From the NCBI GenBank assembly GCA_039720395.1, contig CM077832.1:11425967-11489966 (forward strand): DNA of 64,000 nucleotides. The letters run 5' to 3'. The first letter of the stretch is position 1, and each line of letters starts with the position of its first letter. Under the pieces are notes generated by a model that was given only the letters and a program-made list of their open reading frames with translations, was not told where the DNA came from and did no database searches. Made by a program: the position numbers and the translations under genes. This DNA is from Liquidambar formosana. Taxonomy: Eukaryota > Streptophyta > Magnoliopsida > Saxifragales > Altingiaceae. Positions 1 through 11,924 of the stretch are shown here, in pieces.

Positions 1-350
1 CAACAATTGTCCTTTCCCAATGCATTAGCCTCAACCTTCTTATGGCTATTCCCGTTATCAAACACATATTGTGCATTATTCCTACCTATCGGGATTTTTA
101 TCAAACATAAGTGTATTATCAACAACATGCCTAGCTCTGAGGTTCTTTGTTCAAACACCTGGGTGCAATCTGCTCGTTCACAACCTCGATTCCATTCATG
201 CCTTTGCACCCTCTCCATCTATAGGGGCATCATCTTAATTAAACTTGGGGCGATATTGTGTCACTACTTTGGGTTGCTGTTCATTAGTCTTAGGCTTAAC
301 AGGAGGCCGAATACCTTTGTCTGCCATAAGTCTACAATTTCGCATAGTCC

Positions 351-792
351 TTATATATATATAGACCTTTTTACCTTCTATTATCAAGTGTACTTGATTG
401 ATGCACAATTTCATATCAAGTGTATTCCAAAAATCTTACGTGCGATTCATATTTGACTAAACCAACCGTTGAATTATATTTTATTCATATGTTGGTCATG
501 CATGTCAAAAATCAAGTTGATCTAAGATTAAGAATTATTTTATTCGAAATGTTCATAAATGAGCAATTATTATTGATATCAAAAAAAAAAAATGCCCATT
601 TGGATTGAATAGCAATCAATCTCAAATCAACATGATTTTTGGCATGGAATGCCGACATGAAAAAGCTATCCTAATCCAACGGTTGGATTCTGTTGGATTC
701 ACATAATACAAATTATAAAATAGAGTTTTGAAGTGCACTTAATATTAACTAATATCAGATGCACCTGATAATAGAAGGACTATATATATATA
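351..792. mobile_element. Hairpin MITE-like element
   Basis: The two ends are imperfect inverted repeats. The left end reads CCTTCTATTATCAAGTG from about 373, and the right end is its reverse complement with few mismatches (CACCTGATAATAGAAGG, about 761-778). Both ends are bordered by short TATATATA tracts, which hides any target duplication. The interior has no usable reading frame. This is a non-autonomous inverted-repeat element of unassigned superfamily. Confidence 0.45.
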
Positions 793-1721
793 GTAAAGTT
801 TGAATTCTCATAACCTCTTGAATTGTTTTCAGAATTATGTGTTTATGTAATACCCAAGGTACTAACGATGGTGTAACTTGAGGTAATTACATTTTTCACT
901 TCATTTTTCGTGCTTCTTAAATTTAGTTTTTTAATAATTTTAATACTTCTCAGCATTCAATATTTTATGATCTCTCTTTCTAATTGATAGCAACTATTTT
1001 TTAGCAAAATTATTTTTAAAATTTTTCTAATATGTTATTATCTCTCTTCAATTGTTTCTTTCTTATTCCATTCTAAATTTTAATTTTTCTTATTTTAGAT
1101 ATTTTTAGAAAATAAATGAAAGTTTTGTTTGCAAAACTAAATTATGCTACTATGTGTGTGTGTGTGTGTATCTATACTACCTTTAAAAGTATGTATCTTA
1201 GAAAAACTTTTGATTGACCATTACATCTTTATTTTAAATTTTAAATACATATTTAACCAATTAAGAATGTTTATTTTCCAGCAAAAAAGAAGGGAAAAAA
1301 AATGAGAAAGAAAGACAATGACGTTCACATTTTGAATTCTACATAGCCTCCACAACTATGCATGTCTCCTAGCTAACTTTTAATTCCTATCATGACTCAT
1401 AGCCATGAAAGGAATTTGGACCTATTGTATTGAGCATCCATTTTAATGATTTAAATCAACAAAAAGTAACAAATAATTAGATTTTCATGTTATATATATA
1501 TATAGCAATGATAGCTAGGCCGATTCACATGAGCTCACCGTTAAGCTGAGAAACCATGGACAACTTTTTTTATTTAGGTTTTGCTGGTTGGAGGCTTAGA
1601 GCCTAAAGGAGTGTCCCAGGAGGAGGGGGTAAGAAACTTAAAAAGTAGAAAAAGTCTTGTAACCTACCGTGAACCCAGGAAAACGGCCCATGGGATTAGC
1701 ATGTGAAAAACAAAAAAGAGC
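793..1721. other. AT-rich gene-free stretch
   Basis: No reading frame or RNA gene is recognisable. There is a short (TG)n run near 1,153 and a short (TA)n run near 1,492. The segment looks like ordinary AT-rich intergenic DNA. Confidence 0.5.
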
Positions 1722-4678
1722 TGTCACCTCATTTTTTAAGGAAAAGATGAAAACCTTAAAATGTTTTATTTCTAAAAACCTCATGACTCCATTTTGAAAG
1801 GAAAGACAAAGTTTTGAACTAAAAATTGGATTTGGGGGCTAAGTTACGATGTGAGAAGGTTCTGGGCCAAGCCCATAGGCACCCACATCGCCTGAGTTGG
1901 TCTCTTAATTTGATTCGGCTAATTTAATGACTTAATCACATACAAATCAATATCAATCAATGCAATACAGTATGTATATCAATCCTACTCCTCTAGCATT
2001 TATATGTGATGGATAAATTCATCCTACTCTACTAACAATCATAAGAGATAGACAAAAGAATAAAAGAAAAAGGAAAACCTAGGATATTTAGTATCCTAGG
2101 GCGAAGTTAAACCTCAAAGCTCTTACATACCATGCATAGAAATATATAGATCAAGGTCTATGTAGTTCGAATAGAATAAGGTTATAACCTAATAGAGACT
2201 TATGGTAAACCCTAGGTTTTCTTCCATAAGGATTTCTAAAGACAAATGATTCTCAATATGATATTTCAGTGAAAGATAGAAACTTTTGAAAAGGAGTGGA
2301 AGGAAACCCTAATGTTTACCATTTCCCTCTATTAGGAAATCACCCCTAGGAGGGAGAAGAGAAGAGAAGGAGGGTATTTTTTATACCCATCATGCTTACC
2401 ATTCACAACCTGTAAAATAAGCGCCCTATTTCATAAGGCAATCACCGTGTTTGCAAACTTTCTATTTGCAATAATTAAGAAATAATCATCCCACTTTCTA
2501 TAGGATAATTACACCTGCTTAACTCATAACATGCCATTTGTATGCACAAAATATCACCACAAAGATAATTATTAAATTTGGACAGAATATATCAAGACCT
2601 AAAATTACCCTAACAATGATGTGAAGGATAAAATTAAAATCAAAGAATAACAAAACCCTAATATGCTCTTACATGCAATAACCTAGTCTATATGCATGAA
2701 AACTATGAAAAATATGCAAAATACTTTATAATAACTATGAGAATATCAAATAATATCAATAAGCATGCAAACAAAGTTAACTCAGGTCAAAAGTACGATA
2801 TTTTATGTAAAACATGAAGTCAAGCCTTCCTATGGTGAACTTTCTTTAGCAAAATTATCCTAAGATAATTTTACAAGGAAATCACGTCATATGAAGGATT
2901 TATCAATATATCCTACGTAAAATGTATATTTAAGAACATAGTAGAAGAAATTTCATGATTAAACACATTCCCGAATACCCTCATGCAAAACCCTACCCTC
3001 TAAAAAGGATAATTATCGTTAGAAAATAATAGTCTTCAAAAACCCTAGAAAATCCAATATATGAATACAAATCTAGCATGATTCAACTATATGTAGTATA
3101 TATAGAACAACTATGATGAGCAACAATTCAAAAAGCTAGGCTAAATATGCTATATGAAACTTGCATGAAATAAGGATAACAGAAACCTTAATTTCACAAC
3201 TATGCATAACAACCTATGAACTAACCCTAAAACATGCTCAAACTATCATGAATATCATGAATATTAACTAATAGAAGCACTAACTCATGACAATTATCAT
3301 TGCAAATAGGCCATATGAAATATGCATGACTTGAAAGGATAAAAAGGATAATGCCTTTAAAACCTTAGTAAACTAAGGATTTTTAAGCATATTAAACCAT
3401 GAACCATCCTAAAATCATTCATATAATATCACAAAAGCACTAGATTTACTTAAAATGTGAAGCTACTACATGCATTAGAACCATCATAGAAGAAGAAGAG
3501 AAGAAGAAGAAGAAGAAACCCTAATTTCAGCAATTGAAAGGATGATTTACCTCTTGTAGAACTTCTCTTGCCTTTGAAATACTTCTTCTCTTGCTTACTT
3601 AGGGTTAGAGAACCTCTCTTTGATGCTTCTTTTACTCTTAATTTCGTATCTCCCTCTCTCTCTAAGTACACTCGTAGCATTCCTTTGTGCTGAATATCAT
3701 GTTCTTTATATATATAGGAGATTGACCTAATAAACCAATGGTTAAGATTAATTCATTAAACTAATGATCCTAAGGCTATTAGAGACTCTCTTGGTGCTCA
3801 AACAACTCAAAGTTACTCAATCTTAGAAGGAAACAACTTGCAAGGGTAGAGAAATCTATCAAAAGAGGGAGGGAGAGGAAAAATCCCACTTAAAGATGAA
3901 GTCCCCAGGTAACCATCTAGGCCTTGGACGGCTAACCAACTAGGCCTAGACAGTTAACCATCCAGCCCCGGACGGTTACACGAAGGGTCCCTTCAGCTCG
4001 CCTCAGGTTTAGACTCCTTCGCTTTCCAAAAGGTTTTCAAGGGTCAAATTAAGTCCGATTTTGACAAAATAAAAGCCAAAACAACTGTGCTTTGAAAATG
4101 AACATATTTAATTAGACATTTAAGGACAAAAATCCTTAACCATGGGTGCATGTTTTGGTTTTACATAGGCGGCTAACTACGGTGCATCATCGCCGCAAAG
4201 CTAGGGTTTGCACACAGGGTTGAGCCAAATGCTTTTCGACCCAAAATTCAAACTTTTTAAACATGTTTATGAAGTAAATAAAGCCCAATTGAAGTTAAAT
4301 GAAAGAAGATTGAGTAGGTCACATAAGTTAATTTGAACGAACCAAAAGAGGGTCTTTTAGCCAACCTGAACTATTATGAGCCAAATTGATTTTAAACCAT
4401 TAATTCATTAAATTGAACCAATATATAGACTCTATATACCCATATTGACTCAAAAGAACAACCCGAGACTCATTTCAAAGTCCAAATGAAAATATACGAC
4501 TTAAAAGACAATAATGCCCTCAAAATCGCAAAATTTCTTATTAACTATTAAAATCAACTCCAAATCACTCCAAAATTCATACACATGATCTTAATACCAT
4601 AAAAACTCAATGCAAAAGACTAGACTAAAAAAGGAGACAAAAACCTACATGAAATGATGATTGCTAGATAAGGTGACA
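1722..4678 (-). mobile_element. Possible long (about 3 kb) LTR-like block
   Basis: The block starts TGTCACC and ends GGTGACA, the short inverted ends typical of plant LTRs. It contains no coding region. On the minus strand a TATATATA box near 3,707-3,716 is followed by a purine-rich leader, as expected for an LTR promoter. The five bases flanking the two ends do not match, so a target duplication is not seen, and the boundaries may be wrong or the element rearranged. It could instead be another repeat type. Confidence 0.35.
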
Positions 4679-5106
4679 AAAATGGGATGTGATACCTACA
4701 CTCAACCATCAAAACTCATGAAAAGAACAGAATCTTGGGTGGTGTGAAGTGTACTAATACGCTTCACCTATTCATATTTCAGAGCTTATATTTTCTCCCT
4801 CCTTTCTTTGATGTTCTATCATTCTTCTCTATCTTTTCTCTCTCATCTTCTCCTTAGAGCATCAACCATGTCCATGGCTTCATCTTGTTTCTCGGCTGTG
4901 CTCAGTGTAGTTCATAGCTCACTATTTCTTCTCTTTGTTTCTTATGGCTTTCATCTTAGTTCCATCTCTGGTGACCCTCCTTCATCACCAATAGATTTGT
5001 GTGCTCTCAAATATGGGTAGATTTGTGTGCACTGGTTCTAGGTCCACTGTTGATGCTCTGCCGCCAATATGCAATTTTATGCCCAAAGTTGAAATCGCAT
5101 AGGTCT

Positions 5107-5212
5107 AAAAAGTTAACTAGATTTTTGTAAAGTTAACTAGTATGTTTTTTTGTAAAGTTAGATAGATTTTTGTAAAGTTAGCTAGTTTTTTTTTTTTGTA
5201 AAGTTAACTAGG
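5107..5212. repeat. Short tandem repeat, about five TTTTGTAAAGTTAACTAG-like units
   Basis: Four to five degenerate units of an approximately 20-30 bp motif containing GTAAAGTTA(A/G)CTAG follow one another, with variable T-run spacers. Confidence 0.6.
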
Positions 5213-5391
5213 TTCTTCAATTTAAAATCCAAAAAAATTAGTTTCATTTTCTGGTAAGGTTGGTATTCTTCTTCTTCTTCATCTTCATTATCCTTTTTTT
5301 AAAAATAAAAAATAAAAAAATTCTTTCTCTTGTCCTATGTGTCATTGGTTAAATCTAACTAGTTTTTCTATTAAAAAAAAGAAACTTATTT

Positions 5392-5592
5392 GATTAGGGT
5401 GTGATTGTGTCTCCTTCTTTTTAAAGGATGTAGTAGAAGCAGTGAGTGTGGGTATAAAAAGAGAAGGGATGGGGTTGCATCTTCTTTGTAAAGGATGTAG
5501 ATTAGGGTGTGATTGTGTCTCCTTCTTTTTAAAGGATGTAGTAGAGGCAGTGAGTGTAGGTACAGAAAGATCGAGAAGGGATGGAGTTGCAA
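5392..5592. repeat. 108-bp tandem duplication
   Basis: A segment beginning GATTAGGGTGTGATTGTG at 5,392 is repeated from 5,500 with a few substitutions and a small indel. The second copy ends near 5,592. The reading frame it gives on the minus strand is low-complexity and is not a credible gene. Confidence 0.7.
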
Positions 5593-5701
5593 AAGGAAGA
5601 GAAAGTGTTTGCTAACGCCTAATGGAGCCTAACAGACTTTGTAGCTAAGAAGGCTTCGGTTTATGGGTCAGCTCACAGTCATCGATCTTACGACCTTTCG
5701 G

Positions 5702-5705
<4 letters not shown>

Positions 5706-5790
<85 letters not shown>
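5706..5790. repeat. (TA)n microsatellite
   Basis: About 85 bp of nearly uninterrupted AT dinucleotide, which can extrude as a cruciform and is prone to length polymorphism and assembly error. Confidence 0.9.
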
Positions 5791-5791
<1 letters not shown>

Positions 5792-5996
5792 TATATGAGA
5801 ATTTATGAATCTTCATATATCTTTTATTATTTAAATATTATGCAACGTACGTGTGCCCATATATCTAGTTTATATATATGATGTGTAGGAAATTTAATAC
5901 AATTTTTAACTTTTTTTTTTTTAGTATTTAAAATCAATTTGCAAGTTAGACTTTAGGCTAATTGTTATAGATATTCTTATATTTTATACTTTTTTA

Positions 5997-6257
5997 CTCT
6001 CTTCACTCCAAATTAAGTGTTCCCTTCAAAAAAACATGCTTTTAAAGAAAACCCTATTAAATGCTTTCCCATCAATGCATATGTTTTGAAATTCCAATTT
6101 TACCCTCAAGTGTGTAAAACATCAGAAAAAATGAGAATACCATTTTAAGGGTATTTTAGGAAATGAATAAAAAATTACTATTGACTTTTGAAATAGGACA
6201 ATTATTTTGAAACATCCCAAAAAAGAAAGTAGGATACTTATTTAGGAACGGAGGGAG
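5997..6257. mobile_element. Stowaway-like MITE (copy 1)
   Basis: The right end reads GGAACGGAGGGAG followed by TA, the classic Stowaway terminal sequence. The left end, CTCTCTTCACTCC preceded by TA, is its degenerate inverse. About 261 bp, no coding capacity, TA target duplication. It belongs to the same family as the copy at 6,452. Confidence 0.65.
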
Positions 6258-6451
6258 TATTTTTTTTCTTTTTTCCTATGCATTGCCCTAGGTAAACCAC
6301 TAATCCCTATATATATACAAGGCAAGGAAAGGTGGCATGAGCATAGAAACCCGTGAAAGAGGCCTTAAGATCCTATCTACCTGTAATAAATTCAAAGATT
6401 TGACATCAAATCTTAACCATAATGAGTATCAAAGATTTGATTCTATATATA

Positions 6452-6704
6452 CTCCCTTCGTTCTTTTTTGGGATGTTCTAAAAATATTGTCCTATTCAAA
6501 ATGTCAATCGTTTTCTTGTTTTTAATTGATTTCCTAACATATCCTATTTCATGAGTATTTTACCTTTTTTCCTATGTTTTGCACACTTAAGGATAAAAAA
6601 TTGATATGTTAAAACATTTATATTGATATGAAAGCATTTAAAAAGGTTTCTAAATTAAAAAGCATGGTTTTTCAAAGGTGAGAATCAAATAGGAACAGAA
6701 GGAG
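6452..6704. mobile_element. Stowaway-like MITE (copy 2)
   Basis: Begins CTCCCTTCGTTC and ends GAACAGAAGGAG, flanked on both sides by TA. The 253-bp size, terminal sequence and TA duplication fit the Tc1/mariner-derived Stowaway class. It sits within diverged copies of a short CAAAGATTTGATTCT repeat that continues to about 6,880. Confidence 0.75.
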
Positions 6705-7890
6705 TAATAAATTCAAAGATTTTATTCTGATTTTAATTCTATAAAATCTTGATCATTAATACAAAGATTTTATTCCATCAAATTTTGACCATTAATACAA
6801 GGATTTGGTTCTGATTTTATTTTATTAAATCTTAACCATTGCTTCAAAGATTTGATTCTATCAAATCTTGACTTGCACAAATATCATGGGACATTTAAAT
6901 TCAAATTAGATAAAATAATAAATCATTTAATTTAAATCATTTCTAACATTCTCTCCTATACCTTCTTCATCTCTAGCCCTAGTTAACTCTCTTGAGTCTT
7001 ATATCCTAGGCTTGTGTGTGAATACATGTGTTTATTTCTCTATGTTACCCAAAAAAAAAAAAGAAAAAGTGAATTAAATTAAAGAGGTATTTATGATTTG
7101 ATGTCAATTAACATTTTTCGTTTGAAGGTAAGTTATCTTTAATATAAATAAAAATAAAAATAAAGAAGAGAGAGAGAGAGAAAGAGAGGGTAAAGTCACG
7201 GGCTTAGGAGGCTTGTGAGCCCTCTAACTCAAATAAATTTTATTTATTTATTTATTTGACTTATGACTAAAAGCCAAAACAAGAGAAGCTCGAGAAAGTT
7301 CAGTTCCCACAATTCCACTTCACAGTGTTGTCATTGCACTCATTGCCACACACGTCATGCACGGCGACGGTTGATAATCGGCCGATGATGACTCATAATG
7401 ACAGCATGGCACGACAATAATCTTGTATTTGGCGCCCATCCAAGAGTCGTGACTGTCGGCAGCGCGCAACAAGGAGGACAATGAGAGGTTTAGTTCTCAA
7501 CTTCTCAAATCTCAATCTCTCATCTCTCTCACTCTTGATCTTTCTACTATGATCATTAATTGGTGGGCAATAACCAAAGCCAAAGTACCAAACCCTTTTT
7601 CTAAGGTTTGATAGGGAAAAAAAAAAAAAAAAAGAAGAAGAAGCCTCTTTTCTACTTTTTTCCGGGGTTTAATGTAATGTTTTTTTTTTTTTTTCCTTCT
7701 AATTTTATAGGGTTTATATTACTTTGATTCTCAATTTCTCATGTTCTTCTACTAGAAGGGATAAAATCAAAATGGATTCTCCTTGAGCTGCACCCATTGG
7801 AGATAATTCCTAACTCCGCCATGAGAGATATAAAGGAGTGCAAATGTAATTTAACCTTAATATTACAACTACGGCCAAATTCTCTTCCAA

Positions 7891-7896
7891 TATAAA
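7891..7896 (+). promoter_or_regulatory. TATA box of TBL copy 1
   Basis: TATAAA lies 54-59 bp upstream of the ATG at 7,950, in a block (CCAATATAAACTAACCC) conserved at the same place upstream of TBL copy 2. The duplicated promoter shows the duplication included regulatory sequence. Confidence 0.6.
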
Positions 7897-7949
7897 CTAA
7901 CCCAAATTCAAAGTTTCTTTCTCCTATTCTCCATTCTCTAGCCACTCCA

Positions 7950-8829
7950 ATGGTTCATGTCCTTAAGTTTTCCCATAGGAAGAACATACTACAACACAAC
8001 ACCACTGTTAAACTTCTTCTAACCCTAACCCTTATTTTCTTAACTATAATTCCTCTCAATGTGTTGCACAATTTGTCTTTACCAAGGCTATCTTCCAAAG
8101 CCAACTGTGAAGAGCATAAATTTCAGTGAAAAATGTAATATATTTCGCTGGAAAATGGGTTCCATACCCTAAAGGGCCTTACTATACGAATGCAACTTGT
8201 CGCGAGATCTTCGACCAACAAAATTGCTTGAAGTTTGGTAGATCCAACACCTGAGTTCTTGAAATGGAGGTGGAAACCAGATGAATGTGAGCTACCTCTC
8301 TTCGACGCAATTGAGTTCTTGGAGGTCGTTCAAGGGAAGTCAATGGCCTTCATTGGGGACTCGTTGGCAAGAAACCAGATGCAATCATTGTTGTGTCTCT
8401 TAGCTAGAGTAAGTTTTCAATTTACTTACATTGATGAGTAATCATTTTGATGAATTCCTACGTTTCCCATCAAATGGTGCTCCACTTGAAAACAATCCAT
8501 ATATTGTTATATATATAAATACATATATATAGAATTAATTCTATTCAATTGAGACTGGTATGGTCCTCAAGTTAAGTTTAAGAGACAAACTTCAAGGACT
8601 CATATTTTGCAAAGCAAACCATTAGATTAGATAGTCTTCTTATATAAGTCATGTGTGCCAAAAATCGAAGTTTTTTTAATTTTTTTTAGCAAACCAGAGT
8701 ATCATTATGGAGAAAGAGGAGTTATGCCAAAAATCAAGTTGATTTGACAATCATGTTACATTTAATTGAGGTGTATCGATGAAGCAATTCTTATTCTCTA
8801 ATCAACTTGTTTTTTGATGTGGTCGTGGA

Positions 8830-8878
<49 letters not shown>

Positions 8879-9812
8879 CACTTCTGAGATTTCGTGGCTA
8901 GCCAATCTCATTTGTTAAACATGTACATAAATATAACAAGGTTGCAAGGACTAGAACCATGTCACATTTGCTATTTACAAGTTCTTTTCCTAATTTTCTT
9001 TCAAGCTTGTTCTCATTTCTCACGTTCAAATAAATTCCTCTTTGCATTCTCAGGTAGTTTATCCTACAAATGTTTCTAACACAACAGATCCAAGATTCAA
9101 AAGCTGGCTCTACGCCGACTACAACTTCACCCTAGCCTATTTCTGGTCGCCCCATTTGGTCAAAACTGTCGATGGAGATCGCCTCATGCACCTTTATTTA
9201 GACGAGCCCAACGAAGCCTGGGCTACCCAGGTCGAAACATTCGACTACGTCCTCATATCAGCTGGCCGATGGTTTTTCGGGCCACTAAAATTCTATGAGA
9301 ATGGTCAGCTTGTTGGGTGCCATAATTGCCACCAAAGCAACATGAAAAACCTCACCATGTTCTATGGCTACAGAAAGGCCTTTCGAACGGCCTTTAAAAC
9401 ACTACGAAGCCTTCGAAACTTCAAGGGGGTGACATTCTTAAGGACTTTGTCGCCAGCGCAATTTGAAAATGGGGAATGGAACAAAGGAGGGAGTTGTGTG
9501 AGGACAGAGCCCGTTTTGAAACAAGAAATGATATTAGATGGGGCTGATTGGGAGCTTTATTTGACTCAAGTGGATGAGCTACGGGAGGCAGAAAGGGAAG
9601 GAAAGAAAAGGGGTTTGAGATTTAGGTTGATGGATGTTACTGAAACCATGGCGATGAGGCCAGATGGACACCCAAATCATGATAACAACTTGCCGAATAA
9701 GAATGTGACTGTAGCTGATTGTGTCCACTGGTGCTTGCCTGGCCCTATTGACACTTGGAATGAGTTTTTGCTTCATATGTTGAAGGATGGAAAGTGTGGG
9801 TCAATTTGGTAG
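7950..9812 (+). pseudogene. TBL/AXY4-like O-acetyltransferase, copy 1 (three frameshifts in exon 1)
   Basis: Two-exon member of the TRICHOME BIREFRINGENCE-LIKE family: Golgi type II membrane proteins that O-acetylate cell-wall polysaccharides. The closest motif pattern is the AXY4/xyloglucan clade. Exon 1 is 7,950-8,408 (GTAAGT donor) and exon 2 is 9,054-9,812 (CAG acceptor, phase 0). Exon 1 encodes a short N-terminus, a hydrophobic anchor, the Cys-rich TBL domain and the catalytic GDS motif. Exon 2 encodes the conserved [14 protein letters not shown] block that supplies the DxxH pair. Compared with copy 2, exon 1 has single extra bases near 8,105, 8,149 and 8,252, so the first ATG frame stops after about 56 codons. 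Exon 2 is fully open but lacks about seven residues present in copy 2. Expected length is about 404 aa. It is either a pseudogene or contains sequence errors. A retrotransposon lies about 95 bp beyond the stop codon. Confidence 0.85.
8837..8874. repeat. (TA)n microsatellite in TBL copy 1 intron
   Basis: About 38 bp of AT dinucleotide inside the intron. The intron of copy 2 carries a shorter (TA)n tract at 16,152-16,176. Confidence 0.85.
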
Positions 9813-9907
9813 GTGACTTCACATAGAAAATTAGGTAAAAATCAAACTGAGATTTTGGAAAAGTAATTTCTCCCATGTCTTCTGAAAATTTTTGAAGCAG
9901 CTGTATA

Positions 9908-10466
9908 TGATGCGGGAATTCTATGGGGTATCACATTATGGCTAGGTGGAAAACTCTTGGCACCTTAATGTTAGGAAATAACAAAGACTTGGTACTTGTG
10001 ATATGCCTTTGGAAAAAGAAGTAGTTTATAAGCTAGTATTGTTAATTATATCTTGTTATTAGAGTCTAGTAAGTTGTGTTGTTATGTCTAGTAAGTTGTA
10101 TTTCTATTTTGGAAAATGTATTTGACTATTTTGTGAATTTGGAGTATTGTTGAAAGATTGTAGAAAGTGTTAGATATGTATTAATGGTGGAAGTGCGCGC
10201 TATATAAAGGTGTAGAGGTCTTATGGAAAAGACAATGCAGAATATTGAATGAGAATTCAGCCTTTGGCTTTCTAAGAAGGAGTTTTTCTTGTTTCTATTA
10301 TCCATTTTGGTGGATTCCTTTGGGTGGTGAGTTTTATCAACACTCTTATCCCTTAGGTGGGTTCCTTAGGGTGGCGAGTATAAAATTAACCTTGATTTCT
10401 CTTAGTCTGATTCCTAATCATGTTTGGTTCATATTCACTTATTTTGGCCCTCCATTTTCGGTGTCA
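9908..10466 (+). repeat. 5' LTR
   Basis: 559 bp, with a TATA box (CTATATAAAGG, about 10,199-10,209) that would drive element transcription in the same direction as the TBL gene. It aligns along its length to the 3' LTR with scattered substitutions and small indels. Confidence 0.9.
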
Positions 10467-10510
10467 AATTGGTATCAGAGCAAGTTTGACTCTTGGAGAA
10501 AGCAAGGATG

Positions 10511-11316
10511 AGTGGCACAAAAGAACATGAACTTCAAATACTTCGAAGACAAGTTAGGAAAGTTTCAATGGAATTTACAATGCTACATTACTCTAAAACA
10601 TGATGACTCTCATCATGGTTCAAAGTGTTATTTATCAAATGATGAGGAAGCTGTACAAGACTTAGAGTGGCTATTCTCGTCATTATAGTAACTTATGGAT
10701 GACTTTCGTTGATTGGAGTAAGCCGCCTATTTATTATGTTTATGGTGATATGGAACAAGGTGAGAATTTTATAGATGCTATAATCTCTTTGACATTAAGT
10801 GCAGGTTCCATAACAAGGTGATTTCCATTGTTCTTAACTATGAACAGTGTGATAATTCTTTCTTGCTAAACATGGAGAAAAAGGATGAGAAAAATCAAGT
10901 GGATGGGGAACTATCATCGATCTTTTATGAATATGAAAAGGACGGTCATGTGATCTATAGTCCAACTTCAAGTTGTGAATTTGTTATTCCCAAAAAATAC
11001 ATATTTGTTGATGATCCATTAAAATTAGTTTTTAATGAAGATCTTTATTTGAATGTTAAAAAAAAAGTTAAATGCTTCAAGTCGATGGTCATATTTGTAG
11101 AAAGTTTGAAATGGAATGATAAAGCATGGAGCAAAGTTGGACTTCATCATCAACTTATGCCAACATATGAAAGCATTATGGGGTTTTGATTGGAATAATC
11201 ATACGTCATTACAAAGTTCGAGGATGAGTTATCTCAAACCGGTGGAGCATCATGCAATCAAACAAGAACCATACTTTCAGCCATCAAGTGCTTGGAGACT
11301 TGGCACTAAAACTTGA
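10511..11316 (+). other. Degenerate internal region of the LTR retrotransposon
   Basis: An initial short frame (10,508 onward, about 31 codons: MSGTKEHELQ...) may be a remnant gag start. A 123-codon open frame at 10,818-11,189 shows no recognisable gag, protease, RT or integrase motif. I assign no function; this is probably decayed element sequence. Confidence 0.4.
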
Positions 11317-11344
11317 GGACGAGTTCTTTCCAACCTAGGGAGTA

Positions 11345-11919
11345 TGACGCGGGAATTCTATGGGGTACCACTTTATGGCTAGGTGGAAAACTCTTGACAC
11401 CTTAATGTTGGGAAATAAGTAAATAACAAAGACTTGGTACTTGTGATATGTCTTTGGAAAAAGAAGTTAGTTTAGAAACTAGTATTATTAATTATATCTT
11501 GTTATTAGAGTCTAGTAAGTTGTGTTGTTATGTCTAGTAAGTTGTATTTCTATTTTGGAAAATGTATTTGACTATTTTGTAATTTGAAGTACTGTTGGAA
11601 GTTGTAGAAGGTGTTAGGTATGTATTAATGGTGAAAGTGCTATATAAAGGTCTGGTGTAGAGGTCTTATATAAAAGACAATACAGAATATTGAATGAGAA
11701 TTCAGCTTTTGGCTTTCTAAGAAGAAGGAGTTCTTCTTGTTTCTATTGCTCTTATCCCTTTGGTGGATTCCTTTGGGTAGCGAGTTTTACCAAAACTCTT
11801 ATCCCTTGGGTGGGTTCCTTAGGGTAGCGAGTATAAAATTAACCCAATTTTCTCTTATCCGATTCCTGATCGTGTTTGGTTCATATTCGCTTGTTTTGGC
11901 CCTCCATTTTTTGGTGTCA
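11345..11919 (+). repeat. 3' LTR
   Basis: 575-bp partner of the 5' LTR with the same termini and a TATA-like CTATATAAAGG near 11,640. A TBL-derived flank resumes immediately after the GTATA target duplication. Confidence 0.9.
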
Positions 11920-11924
11920 GTATA

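Larger units (their letters stand above)
9908..11919 (+). mobile_element. Small non-autonomous LTR retrotransposon
   Basis: Complete element of about 2.0 kb with two LTRs (9,908-10,466 and 11,345-11,919). Each LTR begins TGA(T/C)GCGGGAATTC and ends GGTGTCA. It is flanked by the 5-bp target duplication GTATA (9,903-9,907 and 11,920-11,924). A primer-binding site complementary to initiator tRNA-Met, TGGTATCAGAGC, lies at 10,470-10,481. Only about 880 bp separates the LTRs and no reverse transcriptase or integrase is present, so it would need helper proteins. The sequence just before the 3' LTR (TTGAGGACGAG...) resembles the polyprotein tail of Ty3/gypsy elements, but that assignment is tentative. 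It is inserted in the 3' flank of TBL copy 1, same strand. Confidence 0.9.

Noticed and set aside
7..608. Two open frames of 149 and 62 codons at the left edge
   Set aside because: The second half overlaps a hairpin MITE, composition is non-coding, and no motif or splice context supports a gene.
3450..3680. 76-codon minus-strand frame with a hydrophobic C-terminus
   Set aside because: It lies in the LTR-like block, and its apparent hydrophobic end comes from a CTT/GAA-type repeat. No family resemblance.
5663..5881. 72-codon frame with a long Tyr-Ile repeat
   Set aside because: It is simply a translated (TA)n microsatellite.
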